IMG/VR virus record: IMGVR_UViG_3300025030_000109
Span: 1-61,372 of that record
DNA length: 61,372 nucleotides
Reading direction: 5' to 3' (one strand)
Source of the DNA: a virus
Shown: positions 16,649 to 26,876 of the stretch, in pieces
Position numbering within the stretch: position 1 is the stretch's first letter
How the letters are laid out: each line of letters starts with the position of its first letter
Position numbers and translations under genes: made by a program
The notes under the pieces: generated by a model
Told to the model about the DNA's origin: nothing
The model's database searches: none
What the model saw: the letters and a program-made list of their open reading frames with translations, nothing else

Positions 16649-17686
16649 ATGCCTATAACAACCGCAGCACAGATAGCTGACAGTACCGCAGCGTTCATCA
16701 CGGATGCACAGGCCACGGCGAATTCCGCCATTGCTGATCTGCAGCTCGCAGCAGCCGCCTGGAGCTCGGTCACCTGGAACGCTCTGTCCCCCACAGCGCT
16801 CAACAGCTACGCCGCATTCGCCGATGCCGACGCCACCATCAAGTCCGCCCTCGCGGCCTTCGATGCGGCGCTGGATCTGATCGTCGTTCCGACCATCGGG
16901 GATGCCCCGGACCTCTCCAGTTACACGGCGGCGAAGTGGAACGACTCCACCTGGACCACGCACAAGGCGGTGATCGCGGCTTTCATAAGCGACATCACCA
17001 GCGCAGACGATCTGGACACGGCGGTGACCAAGCTGACCAGCGACACGACCAAGCTGCAGAACGCCATGTACGCCAAGGACTACGAGCGCCGCACCCAGGT
17101 GCTGCGCGACCTCCACTCGGCGGCGGACGCCTCGACGGGCGCGGCGGGCTTCACCTACCCCAACTCCATGACCACCGCCCTGAAGCTGGACGCGCAGCAG
17201 AAATTCCAGTTCGACATGAGCCAGACGGCGCGGGACCTAGTGACGTTGATGTTCAACTGGGCCAAGGACGTGGGGCAGTTTGCCATCAAGGAGGGAACCG
17301 CCGCGCACAACGCCGACGTGGATTTCAACATCCGGTACGCCGAGGCGCTGGTCCAGGTCTACGACTCCACGGTGAAGAACGTCCTGGCCGAGTTCCGTGC
17401 CACCTTCGAGCGGAAGACCACCCAGTTCGACCAAGCGGTGAAGTCTTATATGACCCGCGCCGAGGTGCTCAAGCTGAACAACTCGGCCAGCGAGGTGAAG
17501 GACAAGGTGAACGCGCAGAACTTCGGCGCACTGGTTCAGCAGCACGCAACGGATGTGTCGCAGTCCGTAGAGACGGCGGCCAGGAACGCCAAGAACAAGA
17601 TCGACGCAGCGGTCGCGGTGGTGACCGGGGCGACCAACATGGTGGCCTCCGCCAGCCAGATCTCGGTGGGCATACTGACTGCATAA
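16649..17686 (+). CDS. Coiled-coil virion protein
   Basis: A 345-residue, Ala/Asp/Thr-rich and almost wholly helical protein, with AAGGAGA before its ATG. It has long heptad tracts (LVQVYDSTVKNVLAEFRATF, then NNSASEVKDKVNAQNFG) and an Ala-rich hydrophobic C-terminus. It lies between the adhesin and the internal virion proteins, where podoviruses keep tail needle, fibre-base or ejection proteins. No family recognised; a fibrous or ejected structural part is inferred. A promoter follows directly. Confidence 0.6.
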   Translation: MPITTAAQIADSTAAFITDAQATANSAIADLQLAAAAWSSVTWNALSPTALNSYAAFADADATIKSALAAFDAALDLIVVPTIGDAPDLSSYTAAKWNDSTWTTHKAVIAAFISDITSADDLDTAVTKLTSDTTKLQNAMYAKDYERRTQVLRDLHSAADASTGAAGFTYPNSMTTALKLDAQQKFQFDMSQTARDLVTLMFNWAKDVGQFAIKEGTAAHNADVDFNIRYAEALVQVYDSTVKNVLAEFRATFERKTTQFDQAVKSYMTRAEVLKLNNSASEVKDKVNAQNFGALVQQHATDVSQSVETAARNAKNKIDAAVAVVTGATNMVASASQISVGILTA

Positions 17687-17691
17687 ATATC

Positions 17692-17720
17692 TTTACCCTT
17701 AGAGGTATTTTATGTATAGT
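17692..17720 (+). promoter_or_regulatory. Promoter for the internal virion protein genes
   Basis: TTTACC (17692-17697), a 17-base spacer and TATAGT (17715-17720) lie in the 60-base gap before the 495-residue gene. The transcript would start about 20 bases before that gene's ribosome site. Confidence 0.5.
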
Positions 17721-17746
17721 GTCAAGCATTTATGTGGAGGTGAGTG

Positions 17747-19234
17747 ATGGCTGAAACTGCGAGGTTCAACGCCCGATCCTATTTCGGACTGCCGGCGAAG
17801 CTGGACGACTATGAGACCAACCCCGAGAAGCTCGGCAATACCTCGACACTCTCCGGCGCTCTGGGCGGACTTGCCAAGGCCGGGGTGAACGGTCTGGTCA
17901 ATGCTGGGGTCCGCACTTACAACGCCGTTGCTGCCACAGGGACGCCGACTACCTCTTTCGAGGAGCGGAACGCCGCTTTCCCGGCAGCGAACGTGCGGAG
18001 GTATCAACCCCAAGGGGTCGCTCCTGCGGCCGCGGTGCTGCCTGCCGCGCCCCGACCGTCTCTCAGGATGCTGGCGTCGCACACGCCGGGGCAGACCTAC
18101 GCTCCTGCTCCCACTCCGCAGGCAGTCGCCCCTGTCGCTGCCCGACCCTCGCTCCGCAGGAGCGCCGCAGCCGCTCCGCTTGCGGGCAACCCTCCGGACC
18201 CCCCACAGGATCTCACGGCGCAAACCCCGACCTTCCGCCCTACGATCACCGAGCAGACCGATGCGTCCGGGGTGGTCCCTGCTGACTGGCAGGCGCGGCA
18301 GGCTCCGACCGGAGGCCCTGCGGGGTACTCCGCCGATGGGACCAACGGAGGCTTCGGCTTCACGAGGAATGCGGACGGCACGGTGGATCGCATGTTCACC
18401 CTGCGGCAGAGGACGGCAGCAGAGGATCTCGCCTCGCCCCGCGAGGTCCAAGCGGAGGCGGCACCCGCAGTGGTCGATATGTCCCCTGGGTCTCAGGGAG
18501 CGTGGGAGCGGGAGCAGAGGAACGCCGCGCTCACCGAAGGGGTCTGGTCCCCGAGAGCAAGAGCCAAGATCATCCAGGACCAGCAGGCTCTGGACGAGAC
18601 CGGGGCGAACAATCTGAGGACCAACAGGGTGAGCCAGCAGAACGCCGACTCGCTGACGAGTCACTATCGGACGACTGACAAGAGGACCGAGGCGCTGCTC
18701 CCCGGGGAGCAGGAGATCCAGGGTTCCGCCCTTGCAACGGCGAGGCAGAGCAGGCTTAGTCAGGCGCAGAAGGACGCCCTCGAACTCGCAGGTTTCCCGG
18801 TGGAGCAGGCCGAGAAGATCGCTCGGACGGGGTACTACCGGAAGCAGGGGGACGCCGTGGCGGCGAAGGCCGACAATGATGTGGTGCTGGAGAAGCAGCG
18901 CATGATCGAGGAGGGGAAGCTGAAGGCGCTGGAAGCGAAGAACAACTCCCCGACCCTGAAGGCTGACGCCGCCTTCGCGGAAAGCCTCGCACCCGCCACA
19001 GGACTCCTCCCCTCCGAAGCGGCCGCAGCCGTCAAGGGTGGTTACCGGAAGGTGCAGAAGGCGAAGTCTCGGTGGTTCGGTCCAGATCAGAAGGCGGGGC
19101 TTGTCAACGATGTGGGGCAGCTTTACGATCCCGCAGCGCCTGCTTTACCTGCGGGGTACCGCGCCTCCGGCAAGCTCACCCCCGACGGGCGCCCGATCCT
19201 GCTCGACGCCAAGGGCAACAAGTTCGTCCAATAA
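17747..19234 (+). CDS. Internal (ejected) virion protein, first
   Basis: A 495-residue protein with GGAGG six bases before the ATG. The first third is Pro/Ala-rich and poorly ordered (APTPQAVAPVAARP), the C-terminal half is strongly charged helix and coiled coil (EKQRMIEEGKLKALEAKNN). It directly precedes a 2398-residue protein with a similar loose N-terminus. In T7-like and related phages, genes in this place encode internal core proteins that are ejected into the host and extend the short tail. No enzymatic motif is visible. Assignment is by position and composition. Confidence 0.6.
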   Translation: MAETARFNARSYFGLPAKLDDYETNPEKLGNTSTLSGALGGLAKAGVNGLVNAGVRTYNAVAATGTPTTSFEERNAAFPAANVRRYQPQGVAPAAAVLPAAPRPSLRMLASHTPGQTYAPAPTPQAVAPVAARPSLRRSAAAAPLAGNPPDPPQDLTAQTPTFRPTITEQTDASGVVPADWQARQAPTGGPAGYSADGTNGGFGFTRNADGTVDRMFTLRQRTAAEDLASPREVQAEAAPAVVDMSPGSQGAWEREQRNAALTEGVWSPRARAKIIQDQQALDETGANNLRTNRVSQQNADSLTSHYRTTDKRTEALLPGEQEIQGSALATARQSRLSQAQKDALELAGFPVEQAEKIARTGYYRKQGDAVAAKADNDVVLEKQRMIEEGKLKALEAKNNSPTLKADAAFAESLAPATGLLPSEAAAAVKGGYRKVQKAKSRWFGPDQKAGLVNDVGQLYDPAAPALPAGYRASGKLTPDGRPILLDAKGNKFVQ

Positions 19235-19243
19235 GGAGCTACC

Positions 19244-22200
19244 GTGGCCCTGACCCCCTACATCGGAGAAGAAGTCGATGCCCCGCAGTTGACGCCCTAT
19301 GCAGGGCCTGAAGCAGCCCCGGCAGCCACCCCCTCCCGCCTGCGCCGTTTCGTCGCCGACCCTCTGATCTCCGCGACCAAGGGGGCCATCGGGTTGCCGG
19401 AGGCGGCAGTCGGCGTGGCTGACATCGCCACGGGCGGGCTCGCCGGCAAGGCAGCGGAGGCTGTGGGCTTCCGGCCCAAGCAGGCGAAAGAGATCCTGAA
19501 CTCCCTCTACTCGCCGGAGCAGCAGGCGGCGAACAACGAGGTGGCACAGGCCGAGGGCGTGCTGCCCACGCTGAAGGCGTCATTCCGGAACCCGTCTACC
19601 ATCGCCCACACGGTCATCGAGTCGGCGCCGTCCATGCTTGGAGGCGCGGGTGTTGCCCGTGGGCTGCTACGAGCCGGGGTTACCGCCTCTCCGCTTATCG
19701 CAGCCGCCGCAGGCGAGGGGGCCATGAGCGCCGGGTCCACGGCGGAGCAGGTCAGGCAGGAGGACCCCGCGGGTCGCCTCTCGCTCCGGCAGTCGGCTAT
19801 CGCCGCAGGCAGCGGAGCGCTGACCAGCGCCCTCGGCGTAGCCGGAGGCAAGCTGGCGAACAAGCTCGGCATCGTGGATGTGGATGTGGCTCTGGCCGGC
19901 GGGGCGAGAGCGACCAGGAAAGGGACTGCCAAGGCTCTCGCAGAGGGCGTGGTCTCCGAGGGACTCCTTGAAGAGGCGCCGCAGTCCGCGCAGGAGCAGG
20001 CGGCGCAGAACGCCGCGACCGGCAAGCCTTTAGGCGAGGGTGTAGCCAAGGCTGCGACGGTCGGAGCTATCGCAGGCGGTGTCATGGGTGGCGGCACCTC
20101 GGCTGCTTTCAACCTGGCGGCGAAGGCGGTCGGCATCGGGGACAAGACCGAGCAGATCAAAGCCGAGATCGAGACCCTTCAGGACCTCGTCGATCCCGAG
20201 GAGCAGAAGGCTGCGGTCGCCGATCTGGGCGCCCGGGTGAGTCCGGAGAACCCCGCAGCTTTCGAGGCTCAGGTCCTGGACCGGCTGGACGCTGGCGATC
20301 ACCCGCTGGATGAGAAGGGGCAGGAGGCTCTGGAGGTTCCCGAGGCGAAGCCGGAGGAGACAAGGGCTTCTCTTCTTGAAGCCGTTGCGGAGTCGCTCGC
20401 CGTGGATGAGAACCCGCTGGAGATCCTCCAGGCGAAAGACGAGGCGAAGGTTCTGGACGCTTTGAAGCCTGCGGAGCCGGCGGTCCAGCAGGATCTCTTC
20501 GCTCCAGCTACGCCGGTCGCCGACCCTTCAGTTCTCCGCGCGCAGACCTGGGCCAAGGACGGCAGGGTCATTCTGAAGGAAGGCCTCGCGCCTGATGCGG
20601 AGGTCGCGGCGCTGCTGGACGACATGGGTCTGACGCTGGTCAAGGGCGAGCGGGTGGACCGGAAGGACGGCGGGAGTGTCAAACGGAGGGAGTGGCGGGT
20701 GGAGCCAAAGGCGCAGGGCGAAGCCCCCATCGCCCACATGGAGCAGCGTCTCGCCTACCCTGACAACCCGAACCTCGTGGTGGCCCGTAAGGGCGACCAG
20801 ATCGCGCTGATCGACCTGAAGAGCAAGTCGGTACTGGGCAAGGCAGACATAGTCGAGGGGAAACTCGGGGGCTGGTCGGAGGGCTCCGAGCCTGCGACCC
20901 CTGCCGAGCGTGTGCAGATCGAGGGGCTCTTCCGGAGGCACTTGGGGGAGGGGAGGAGCGAAAGCGAAGCGGTAACCCGATTCTCCAGAACCGCAGCACC
21001 CAAGAAGACGGTGAAAGCGTACAAGTTATTCCGCACCTTGAAAAACCGTCCTGGTGAGTTATTCCCCCTGTTCATCGGGAAGACAGATGCGGTAAAGGTG
21101 GGGGAGTGGGTTGAGGCAGAACACATACCCACCAAAGGATTTGCCCCGAGGCCGGGGTGGCACGCAGGGGCGAACCCCTCCGCACCTCATCTGCGATCCG
21201 CGGGTAAGATTGCGCCTGACCGAGTGTGGGCTGAGATAGAGATGCCTGACGACGTGGATTGGCAGACAGTCGCGGACGGAAATAAAAGCGCCAAGAAGTC
21301 CCGTGGAGATATTCAGGATCAGGTCCCCAAGGGTGGACACTATGCTTTCAATACGTCGAAGAAAGGTTCCGACGGCACGCAGAATCCTGCGTGGGCATGG
21401 CTGATCGGCGGGGCAATCAAGATAAACCGCATCCTCAGTAATGACGAAGTCGCGGACATCTTAACCAAAGCAGGTATGACTTCTGAGGTTGAGGCGGAAA
21501 CTCAAGGCAATGAGGCTCTCTTTGGGCAGTTCAAAGAGAAGCTGAACCGCTCCGGAGGAGCAGGCCTCCCCGCTCCCGAGATCCGCACCCATCTCGCCTC
21601 CGCCGTTGCCTCCCTGAAGATCCCCGTCGTGGTGGTCGGCACGGCTGCCGAGATCCCCGGGCTGCGCCCCGACGCCCCCGCCTTCAACGGAGTCTTCCAC
21701 CGAGGTACCATCTATCTGAACGCAGAGCACATCACCTCGCTGAAGGAGGCGGAGGACGTCCTGCTGCGGCACGAGATCCAGCACGCAGGTCTGCGAGCGC
21801 TCTTGGGTATCGACGGGCTCGACAAGGTCCTCGCCAAGGCGTGGAACGACCTGGGCTCAGGGGTGCGCGAGTTCGCGCAGGAGAAAGGCATCGAGACCAG
21901 GAGCAAAGAGGGGAAGCGCGAGGCGACCGAGGAGTACATCGTCGAGCTGGCGAGGGCGGACGCCAAGCACCCGCTCTGGGACCGCTTCGTGGAGGTCTTC
22001 AAGGCGGTGCTTCGCAAGATGGGGATCGATCTGAAATACAGCGACGCCGAGCTCCGCTCGCTGGTGGCCCGCGCCGGGGAGGCGATGAGGACCAAGGGGG
22101 TCGAGAGCGACGCGACCCGCTTCAGCGCCGACGGCGTGCCGCTCACGTGGTTCTCCAGTCTGGAGAAGCTGATCGACCAGAAGACCAAGACCCTGAAGGG

Positions 22201-25200
22201 CGACAACAAGGTCCCCGCCTCGCATTTCACTGGCATCCTGAAGGAGGCTAAGAAGGACGAGTTGGAGCAGACAGGCTTGACCTCCTTCCTGAAGGAGAAC
22301 CCGCGGGTCACCAAGAACGAGGTGATCGACTTCCTGAAAGAGAAGCAGCTTGATTTGAGGGATGTGGTCCTTGGTGACGGCCCCAAGGTCCCCAAGATCA
22401 CCGCCGTGAAAGTCAGCGAAGCTTCTGATGTCCCGCAGTGGGCAATAGACAACACCCCCGATGCTTGGGCCGTCTACCGCGACGGCGAGTTCATGTACAC
22501 ATCCGAGGAGGCGAGCAAGTACGACGCGATAGCGGAGTACGACGTCAACGCTGACGACGATTACGACCAAGAGAACGAACCGCAATTCGCGCAGTACGTG
22601 GAGCCCGGCGCTGCCGAAAGCAGTTACAGAGAGATGTTCGTGACGGCTCCGAGCACCCAAGACCCCTATACTGGTGACATCCAGGCGATCAATGACTACC
22701 ACATGGGGATCATTACCAAGTCCGAGGCAGAAGCTCGCGGGGCGGTGATCAACGAACCTTGGGAGGATGGACACAGCCAGTATCAAGGTGTGGAGAACCC
22801 CATCGTCCGCATCCGCTTCAACGAGCGCAGCGTGGATGGCAAGCGCGTTCTCTTCGTGGAAGAGATGCAGGGGCCGTCCGACGCGAACCAGAAGAAGATG
22901 CCGGAGTACCTCAGAAAGCGGATCTACGATCTAGGCGTGAAGCGCGTGCTTGCCTACGCCAAGGAGAACGGTTTCGCGGGGGTCGCCTGGACCACCGGGG
23001 AGATGCAGGCGAAGCGGTACGATTTGAGTAAGCAGATAAGCAAGGTCACCTACACGGATAACGCCTCATCCGGGATCGGACGTGCGAACCTCGACGGTGA
23101 CCCGACATACGGGCGGGTAGTGGCCTTTGACCACAATGGCGGGAAGGTTATAGATAAGCAGGTCGAGCCGGAGGAATTGCCTGAGATAGTAGGCAAAGAC
23201 GTAGCCAAGAAACTGCTCGCCCAAGCCCCCGAGCACAGTAACTCCTACGGTCTCGGCGTGCGCCTGAAAACGCTTTCCGGCCTCGACCTCAAAGTTGGCG
23301 GCGAAGGGCTCGCTGCGCTCTATGATAGAACTCTTCCTTCTCTATTCAAGAAGTACGGGGGGGAGGGGGTAGGCACCGTCAAGATCGACGGCATCCCCGG
23401 CGGGGCGCGCCAGATGGAAGACGTTATGGAGCGGGCAGAAGATCCTGACTTTCGCATGATCCCCGTCCCCTTCACCCTCATCACCGACCGAACCCCCGGC
23501 TCGTTCCCGCTGTATCAGCGGCTGAACACGAAAGAGGGGGTTAACGACCTCTACCAGAAGACCACCACACAGATCGCCAAGCGCGCTCTCTCGGACATCT
23601 CGGGGAACGTGTGGCGCTCCATCATGCCTGTGGACCGTGCGATCAAGATGGCGCAGTCCATGCCGATCTACGCGCCGATCAAGGATCTCCTGGCGGACTA
23701 CCTGGTGCAGAAACGTGCCAAGGCTGCGGCTGGTGACGTGCCGACGACCCGGGCCCAGACGATCCGGCTGGAGCATGAGAAGGCCTTCAAGACCGATACG
23801 GACCTCGCTGCCTTCAACGACCTGACCATCAAGGCGACGCTCTACGAGCTCCACGCCGACGGCCGGGATGCAGGGTGGACGCCCAAATCGTGGGAGGAGT
23901 CGGGGAAGGCAGAGCAGACCGGGAAGACTCTGGGCGAGGCGCGCACCGAGATCGCGGCGCTCTGGAAGAAGCTCTCCCCCGAGCAGCGCAAGGTGCAGCA
24001 GAAGATCATCGACCACATGAAGGTCCTCGCCGACCAGTTCCGCGACGCGCAGCTGGAGCCCCTGCGGGCTTCCTTCGGCAACGAGGCGTTCAACCAGGCG
24101 GAGGAGATCGCGGGGACGCTCTGGAAACAGGACCCCGCCGGGATGGTGAAACTGCGGGCTACGCACGGCAACGAGGCGGTGGATCTCGCCCTCCAGATCG
24201 CTCAGATCAGCGACCGCGGGCAGCTGCGCGGGGACTACGCGCCCCTCATGCGCTTCGGGGACCACGTTGTCCGCACTCTGGAGGAGGGCTCGGAGAAGCG
24301 GCTGAAGACGGAGATGTTCGAGTCCAAGCAGGCGGCGATGGACGCCGTGGAGCGCATCAAGAAGATGAAGGGGGTCACCGCGCAGTACGAGCTCCAGACC
24401 GAGGGGAGCCGCAACGTGACCAACATCCCGCTCGCCTTCCTGGAGCGCATGAAAGCTGCGGCCGAGGCCCGGGGACTCACTGGGGAGGCGCTGGACTCGC
24501 TCATGGACGACTTCAAGGCGGCCCGCCTCCAGACCATGCCGCGCTACGCCGTCTCAGGCCACACCCTGAAGCGCGAGGGGGTCGAGGGTTACTCCACGGA
24601 CGCGCTCCGGGCTTACGCCACCTACACGGCGAAGGCGGCCCGCGCCATAGCGAGCCTGAAATACGGCACGGCCATAGAGCAGACCTTCCGCGACATGACC
24701 AACCGGATCAAGGCGCAGGACACCGACGTCCACGCCATCGAGCGCATGTCGACGCTGCGGGACAACCTGTACCGGCTGGAGATGGCGCACAACGCCGAGA
24801 AGATCAACGAGTTCACCAAGGCGGTGGGCAAGGCGACCTTCCTCTGGTACCTCTCCAGCCCGTCGGTGTGGGCGGTGCAGTGGGCGCAGCCCTTCATGAC
24901 CACCATCCCCAAGATGGCGGCGCGCTACGGGTTCACCAAGGCCTTCACGTCCTACGTGAAGGAGGCGAAGAACTACACCGCCGGCAGGTTTTCCGACGAG
25001 AAGATCGAGGCCTTCAACCTGGCGCACGAAAACGCAGGCGAGCGGCTCTACGAGATGATCCAGGCGGAGCGCAAGGCCTCCGCCGCCGAGAAGGGTCGAC
25101 TGCGCCTCGCCATGAAGGCTCTCTACGGCAGCTTCTCCGAGAGCGACCGGAAGCTTCTGATTCTGAAAGTTCTGGGCCTCCAGGGTATGCTGGACCTCTC

Positions 25201-26440
25201 GTCCTCCCACGAGTTGCAGGACCTCATCACCGGGGCCTCCCGCGGCGAGAAGCTGGTCGACGCCGTGGTATCCAAGGGCGCCTTCTTTATGCAGAAGTCG
25301 GAAACCGGCTCCCGCCGCGCCGCAGCGATCTCGTCCTTCCAGATAGCACTGGCACACGGCAAGGACTTCATGGAGGCGAATGACTACGCCGCGAACATCA
25401 TCGACGACACGCTGGCCGACTTCTCCAGCCAGAACCGGCCGGAACTGCTCCGCGGCAACACGGGTCGGGTCCTGGGTCAGTTCCAGTTCTTCCGCCTGCA
25501 CATGCTGGGCAAGACCGTGCAGCTCGCCAAGGACGCCTACCTGGAGGATGGGTGGGGTGAAAGGCGCAAGGAGCTGGCCTACATGGTGGGCATGTCCATG
25601 GGTCTGGCCGGGGCCTCGGGAACCCCCATCGCCATGCTGGCCTCGAATGCAGTGACTGGCGCCATCTGGGCGGGGCTTGCGGCGGCCTTCGGCGACCCGG
25701 ACGATCCGTGGGACCCCAAGCAGGACTTCGAGAACGCGGTGCGCGAGGCGCTCGGCGATACGGCAGGCAACGTCTTTTTGAAGGGTCTCCCGTCGCTCAT
25801 CGGCGCGGACATCTCCAAGCGCGTGGGTCTGGGCGGCATGGCGAACGTGATAAACGGCGAGCCTCCCCCGGGCCTTACCGGGACGCAGAAAGCTCAGTGG
25901 TACGCAGGCCGCGCTCTGGGTCCAGCTTTCGGCATCGTCTCCGACTCCCTGCGCGCCTCAGACGCCCTTGCAGACGGCGATCTGGGCGAGGCCGTGGCTG
26001 TGTCCTCTCCCAAGGTGCTGAAGGACTTCATCAAGGCCTACGGCCTGAGCGAGCGCGGCGCCGTCGGTGGCGGCGGGAACACCATGATCCAGCCGGAGGA
26101 CCTGTCCCCCACGAGCGTCGCCCTGCAGCTTCTGGGCGTGAACCCTCTGGAGGTATCCTTGGCGCAGGAGGAACGCCGCGAGATCTCTGCCCTGTCCGTC
26201 GAACTGCGGCAGCGCCGGTCGCTCCTGATGAAGCGGGTGACCGAGGCGACCATGGAAGGCGACATGGAGGCGCGGGATGAGGCGATCGAGGCGGTCAATA
26301 CCTGGGGGATGAAACAGCCGGGGATGAAGATCTCGCAGGGGGAGCTCCTCGCCGCGCTGAAGCGCGGTCAGGCGGCGAGGGCCGGAGTGCTTACAAAGAG
26401 AGATCAGATGCTGCAGGAGAGGGTGAGGGGCGGGGAGTAG
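19244..26440 (+). CDS. Giant polyvalent internal virion protein with metallopeptidase motif
   Basis: A 2398-residue protein from a GTG start with AAGGAG before it. Visible parts in order: Ala/Gly-rich, partly hydrophobic N-terminus (about 1-300); a domain of about residues 590-745 of the type found in polyvalent phage proteins (VKAYKLFRTL, GWHAG, GHYAF); a zinc-peptidase-like segment with HEIQH at residues 843-847; a second polyvalent-type domain (VRIRFNERSVDGKRVLFVEEMQG, split here by text limits into RIRFNE and LFVEEMQG) near 1190-1370; long helical stretches; and a hydrophobic pair of spans around 2110-2150. Such proteins are carried in the head and injected with DNA, bringing enzymes that prepare the host and help DNA cross the envelope. 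The HExxH site could cut peptidoglycan-linked peptides or host proteins. The last gene of the late block, ending at a hairpin. Confidence 0.75.
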   Translation: MALTPYIGEEVDAPQLTPYAGPEAAPAATPSRLRRFVADPLISATKGAIGLPEAAVGVADIATGGLAGKAAEAVGFRPKQAKEILNSLYSPEQQAANNEVAQAEGVLPTLKASFRNPSTIAHTVIESAPSMLGGAGVARGLLRAGVTASPLIAAAAGEGAMSAGSTAEQVRQEDPAGRLSLRQSAIAAGSGALTSALGVAGGKLANKLGIVDVDVALAGGARATRKGTAKALAEGVVSEGLLEEAPQSAQEQAAQNAATGKPLGEGVAKAATVGAIAGGVMGGGTSAAFNLAAKAVGIGDKTEQIKAEIETLQDLVDPEEQKAAVADLGARVSPENPAAFEAQVLDRLDAGDHPLDEKGQEALEVPEAKPEETRASLLEAVAESLAVDENPLEILQAKDEAKVLDALKPAEPAVQQDLFAPATPVADPSVLRAQTWAKDGRVILKEGLAPDAEVAALLDDMGLTLVKGERVDRKDGGSVKRREWRVEPKAQGEAPIAHMEQRLAYPDNPNLVVARKGDQIALIDLKSKSVLGKADIVEGKLGGWSEGSEPATPAERVQIEGLFRRHLGEGRSESEAVTRFSRTAAPKKTVKAYKLFRTLKNRPGELFPLFIGKTDAVKVGEWVEAEHIPTKGFAPRPGWHAGANPSAPHLRSAGKIAPDRVWAEIEMPDDVDWQTVADGNKSAKKSRGDIQDQVPKGGHYAFNTSKKGSDGTQNPAWAWLIGGAIKINRILSNDEVADILTKAGMTSEVEAETQGNEALFGQFKEKLNRSGGAGLPAPEIRTHLASAVASLKIPVVVVGTAAEIPGLRPDAPAFNGVFHRGTIYLNAEHITSLKEAEDVLLRHEIQHAGLRALLGIDGLDKVLAKAWNDLGSGVREFAQEKGIETRSKEGKREATEEYIVELARADAKHPLWDRFVEVFKAVLRKMGIDLKYSDAELRSLVARAGEAMRTKGVESDATRFSADGVPLTWFSSLEKLIDQKTKTLKGDNKVPASHFTGILKEAKKDELEQTGLTSFLKENPRVTKNEVIDFLKEKQLDLRDVVLGDGPKVPKITAVKVSEASDVPQWAIDNTPDAWAVYRDGEFMYTSEEASKYDAIAEYDVNADDDYDQENEPQFAQYVEPGAAESSYREMFVTAPSTQDPYTGDIQAINDYHMGIITKSEAEARGAVINEPWEDGHSQYQGVENPIVRIRFNERSVDGKRVLFVEEMQGPSDANQKKMPEYLRKRIYDLGVKRVLAYAKENGFAGVAWTTGEMQAKRYDLSKQISKVTYTDNASSGIGRANLDGDPTYGRVVAFDHNGGKVIDKQVEPEELPEIVGKDVAKKLLAQAPEHSNSYGLGVRLKTLSGLDLKVGGEGLAALYDRTLPSLFKKYGGEGVGTVKIDGIPGGARQMEDVMERAEDPDFRMIPVPFTLITDRTPGSFPLYQRLNTKEGVNDLYQKTTTQIAKRALSDISGNVWRSIMPVDRAIKMAQSMPIYAPIKDLLADYLVQKRAKAAAGDVPTTRAQTIRLEHEKAFKTDTDLAAFNDLTIKATLYELHADGRDAGWTPKSWEESGKAEQTGKTLGEARTEIAALWKKLSPEQRKVQQKIIDHMKVLADQFRDAQLEPLRASFGNEAFNQAEEIAGTLWKQDPAGMVKLRATHGNEAVDLALQIAQISDRGQLRGDYAPLMRFGDHVVRTLEEGSEKRLKTEMFESKQAAMDAVERIKKMKGVTAQYELQTEGSRNVTNIPLAFLERMKAAAEARGLTGEALDSLMDDFKAARLQTMPRYAVSGHTLKREGVEGYSTDALRAYATYTAKAARAIASLKYGTAIEQTFRDMTNRIKAQDTDVHAIERMSTLRDNLYRLEMAHNAEKINEFTKAVGKATFLWYLSSPSVWAVQWAQPFMTTIPKMAARYGFTKAFTSYVKEAKNYTAGRFSDEKIEAFNLAHENAGERLYEMIQAERKASAAEKGRLRLAMKALYGSFSESDRKLLILKVLGLQGMLDLSSSHELQDLITGASRGEKLVDAVVSKGAFFMQKSETGSRRAAAISSFQIALAHGKDFMEANDYAANIIDDTLADFSSQNRPELLRGNTGRVLGQFQFFRLHMLGKTVQLAKDAYLEDGWGERRKELAYMVGMSMGLAGASGTPIAMLASNAVTGAIWAGLAAAFGDPDDPWDPKQDFENAVREALGDTAGNVFLKGLPSLIGADISKRVGLGGMANVINGEPPPGLTGTQKAQWYAGRALGPAFGIVSDSLRASDALADGDLGEAVAVSSPKVLKDFIKAYGLSERGAVGGGGNTMIQPEDLSPTSVALQLLGVNPLEVSLAQEERREISALSVELRQRRSLLMKRVTEATMEGDMEARDEAIEAVNTWGMKQPGMKISQGELLAALKRGQAARAGVLTKRDQMLQERVRGGE

Positions 26441-26454
26441 GCCCCGCCTACTCC
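26434..26454. terminator. Hairpin shared by two converging genes
   Basis: GGAGTAGGC (26434-26442) pairs with GCCTACTCC (26446-26454) over a three-base loop. The stem contains the stop codons of both the rightward giant virion gene and the leftward Nudix gene. There is no T-run, so it is a weak or factor-assisted terminator, but its place between converging late and early transcripts supports a role in ending both. Confidence 0.5.
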
Positions 26455-26876
26455 TCCTCAAAACTGAATCGCTTAACCATCGGGTTAAGGCAGAGCCCCA
26501 CCAGCAGCGGGACGTGGTGGCAGAGATCGTTGAATGACTCCAGCAGCGGGAGCGCCCGGACACGGAGGATGTGGACTACCTCGTCCTCCATGGTTTTTGC
26601 CTTCAGGATCTCGTCGGTGCAGGCAGCGAAGACCTTGACGCTCCAGCCGGCGCCGGAGAAGGCGCCCTGGTGGAACCAGCAAAAGTCAGGGATGGAGACT
26701 CCCGTCTCCTCAAAGAACTCGCGGCTCATCGCCTCAAAGGACGACTCGTGGTCCTCGATCTTCCCGCCCACACCGTTCAGCTTCCCGATGAGCTCCTTCG
26801 GTCCCCGGTTCTTCTTGATGAGGACGACCCGCTCCTTCTTCGCGTCGAAGGCGAAGCCTACCACATAGTTGATCAC
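26448..26876 (-). CDS. Nudix hydrolase
   Basis: A 142-residue protein with a complete Nudix box: G38-x5-E44-x7-REFFEETGV (residues 52-60). It would hydrolyse a nucleoside diphosphate linked to another group, such as an oxidised or modified dNTP, NAD-type cofactor, or capped RNA. GTG start overlaps the previous stop (GTGTGA) and has GGAGG five bases upstream; the upstream ATG at 26915 lacks this and lies inside the previous gene. Last gene of the leftward block. Substrate cannot be read from sequence; nucleotide-pool cleaning would suit its ThyX and kinase neighbours. Confidence 0.88.
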   Translation of the reverse strand: MINYVVGFAFDAKKERVVLIKKNRGPKELIGKLNGVGGKIEDHESSFEAMSREFFEETGVSIPDFCWFHQGAFSGAGWSVKVFAACTDEILKAKTMEDEVVHILRVRALPLLESFNDLCHHVPLLVGLCLNPMVKRFSFEEE

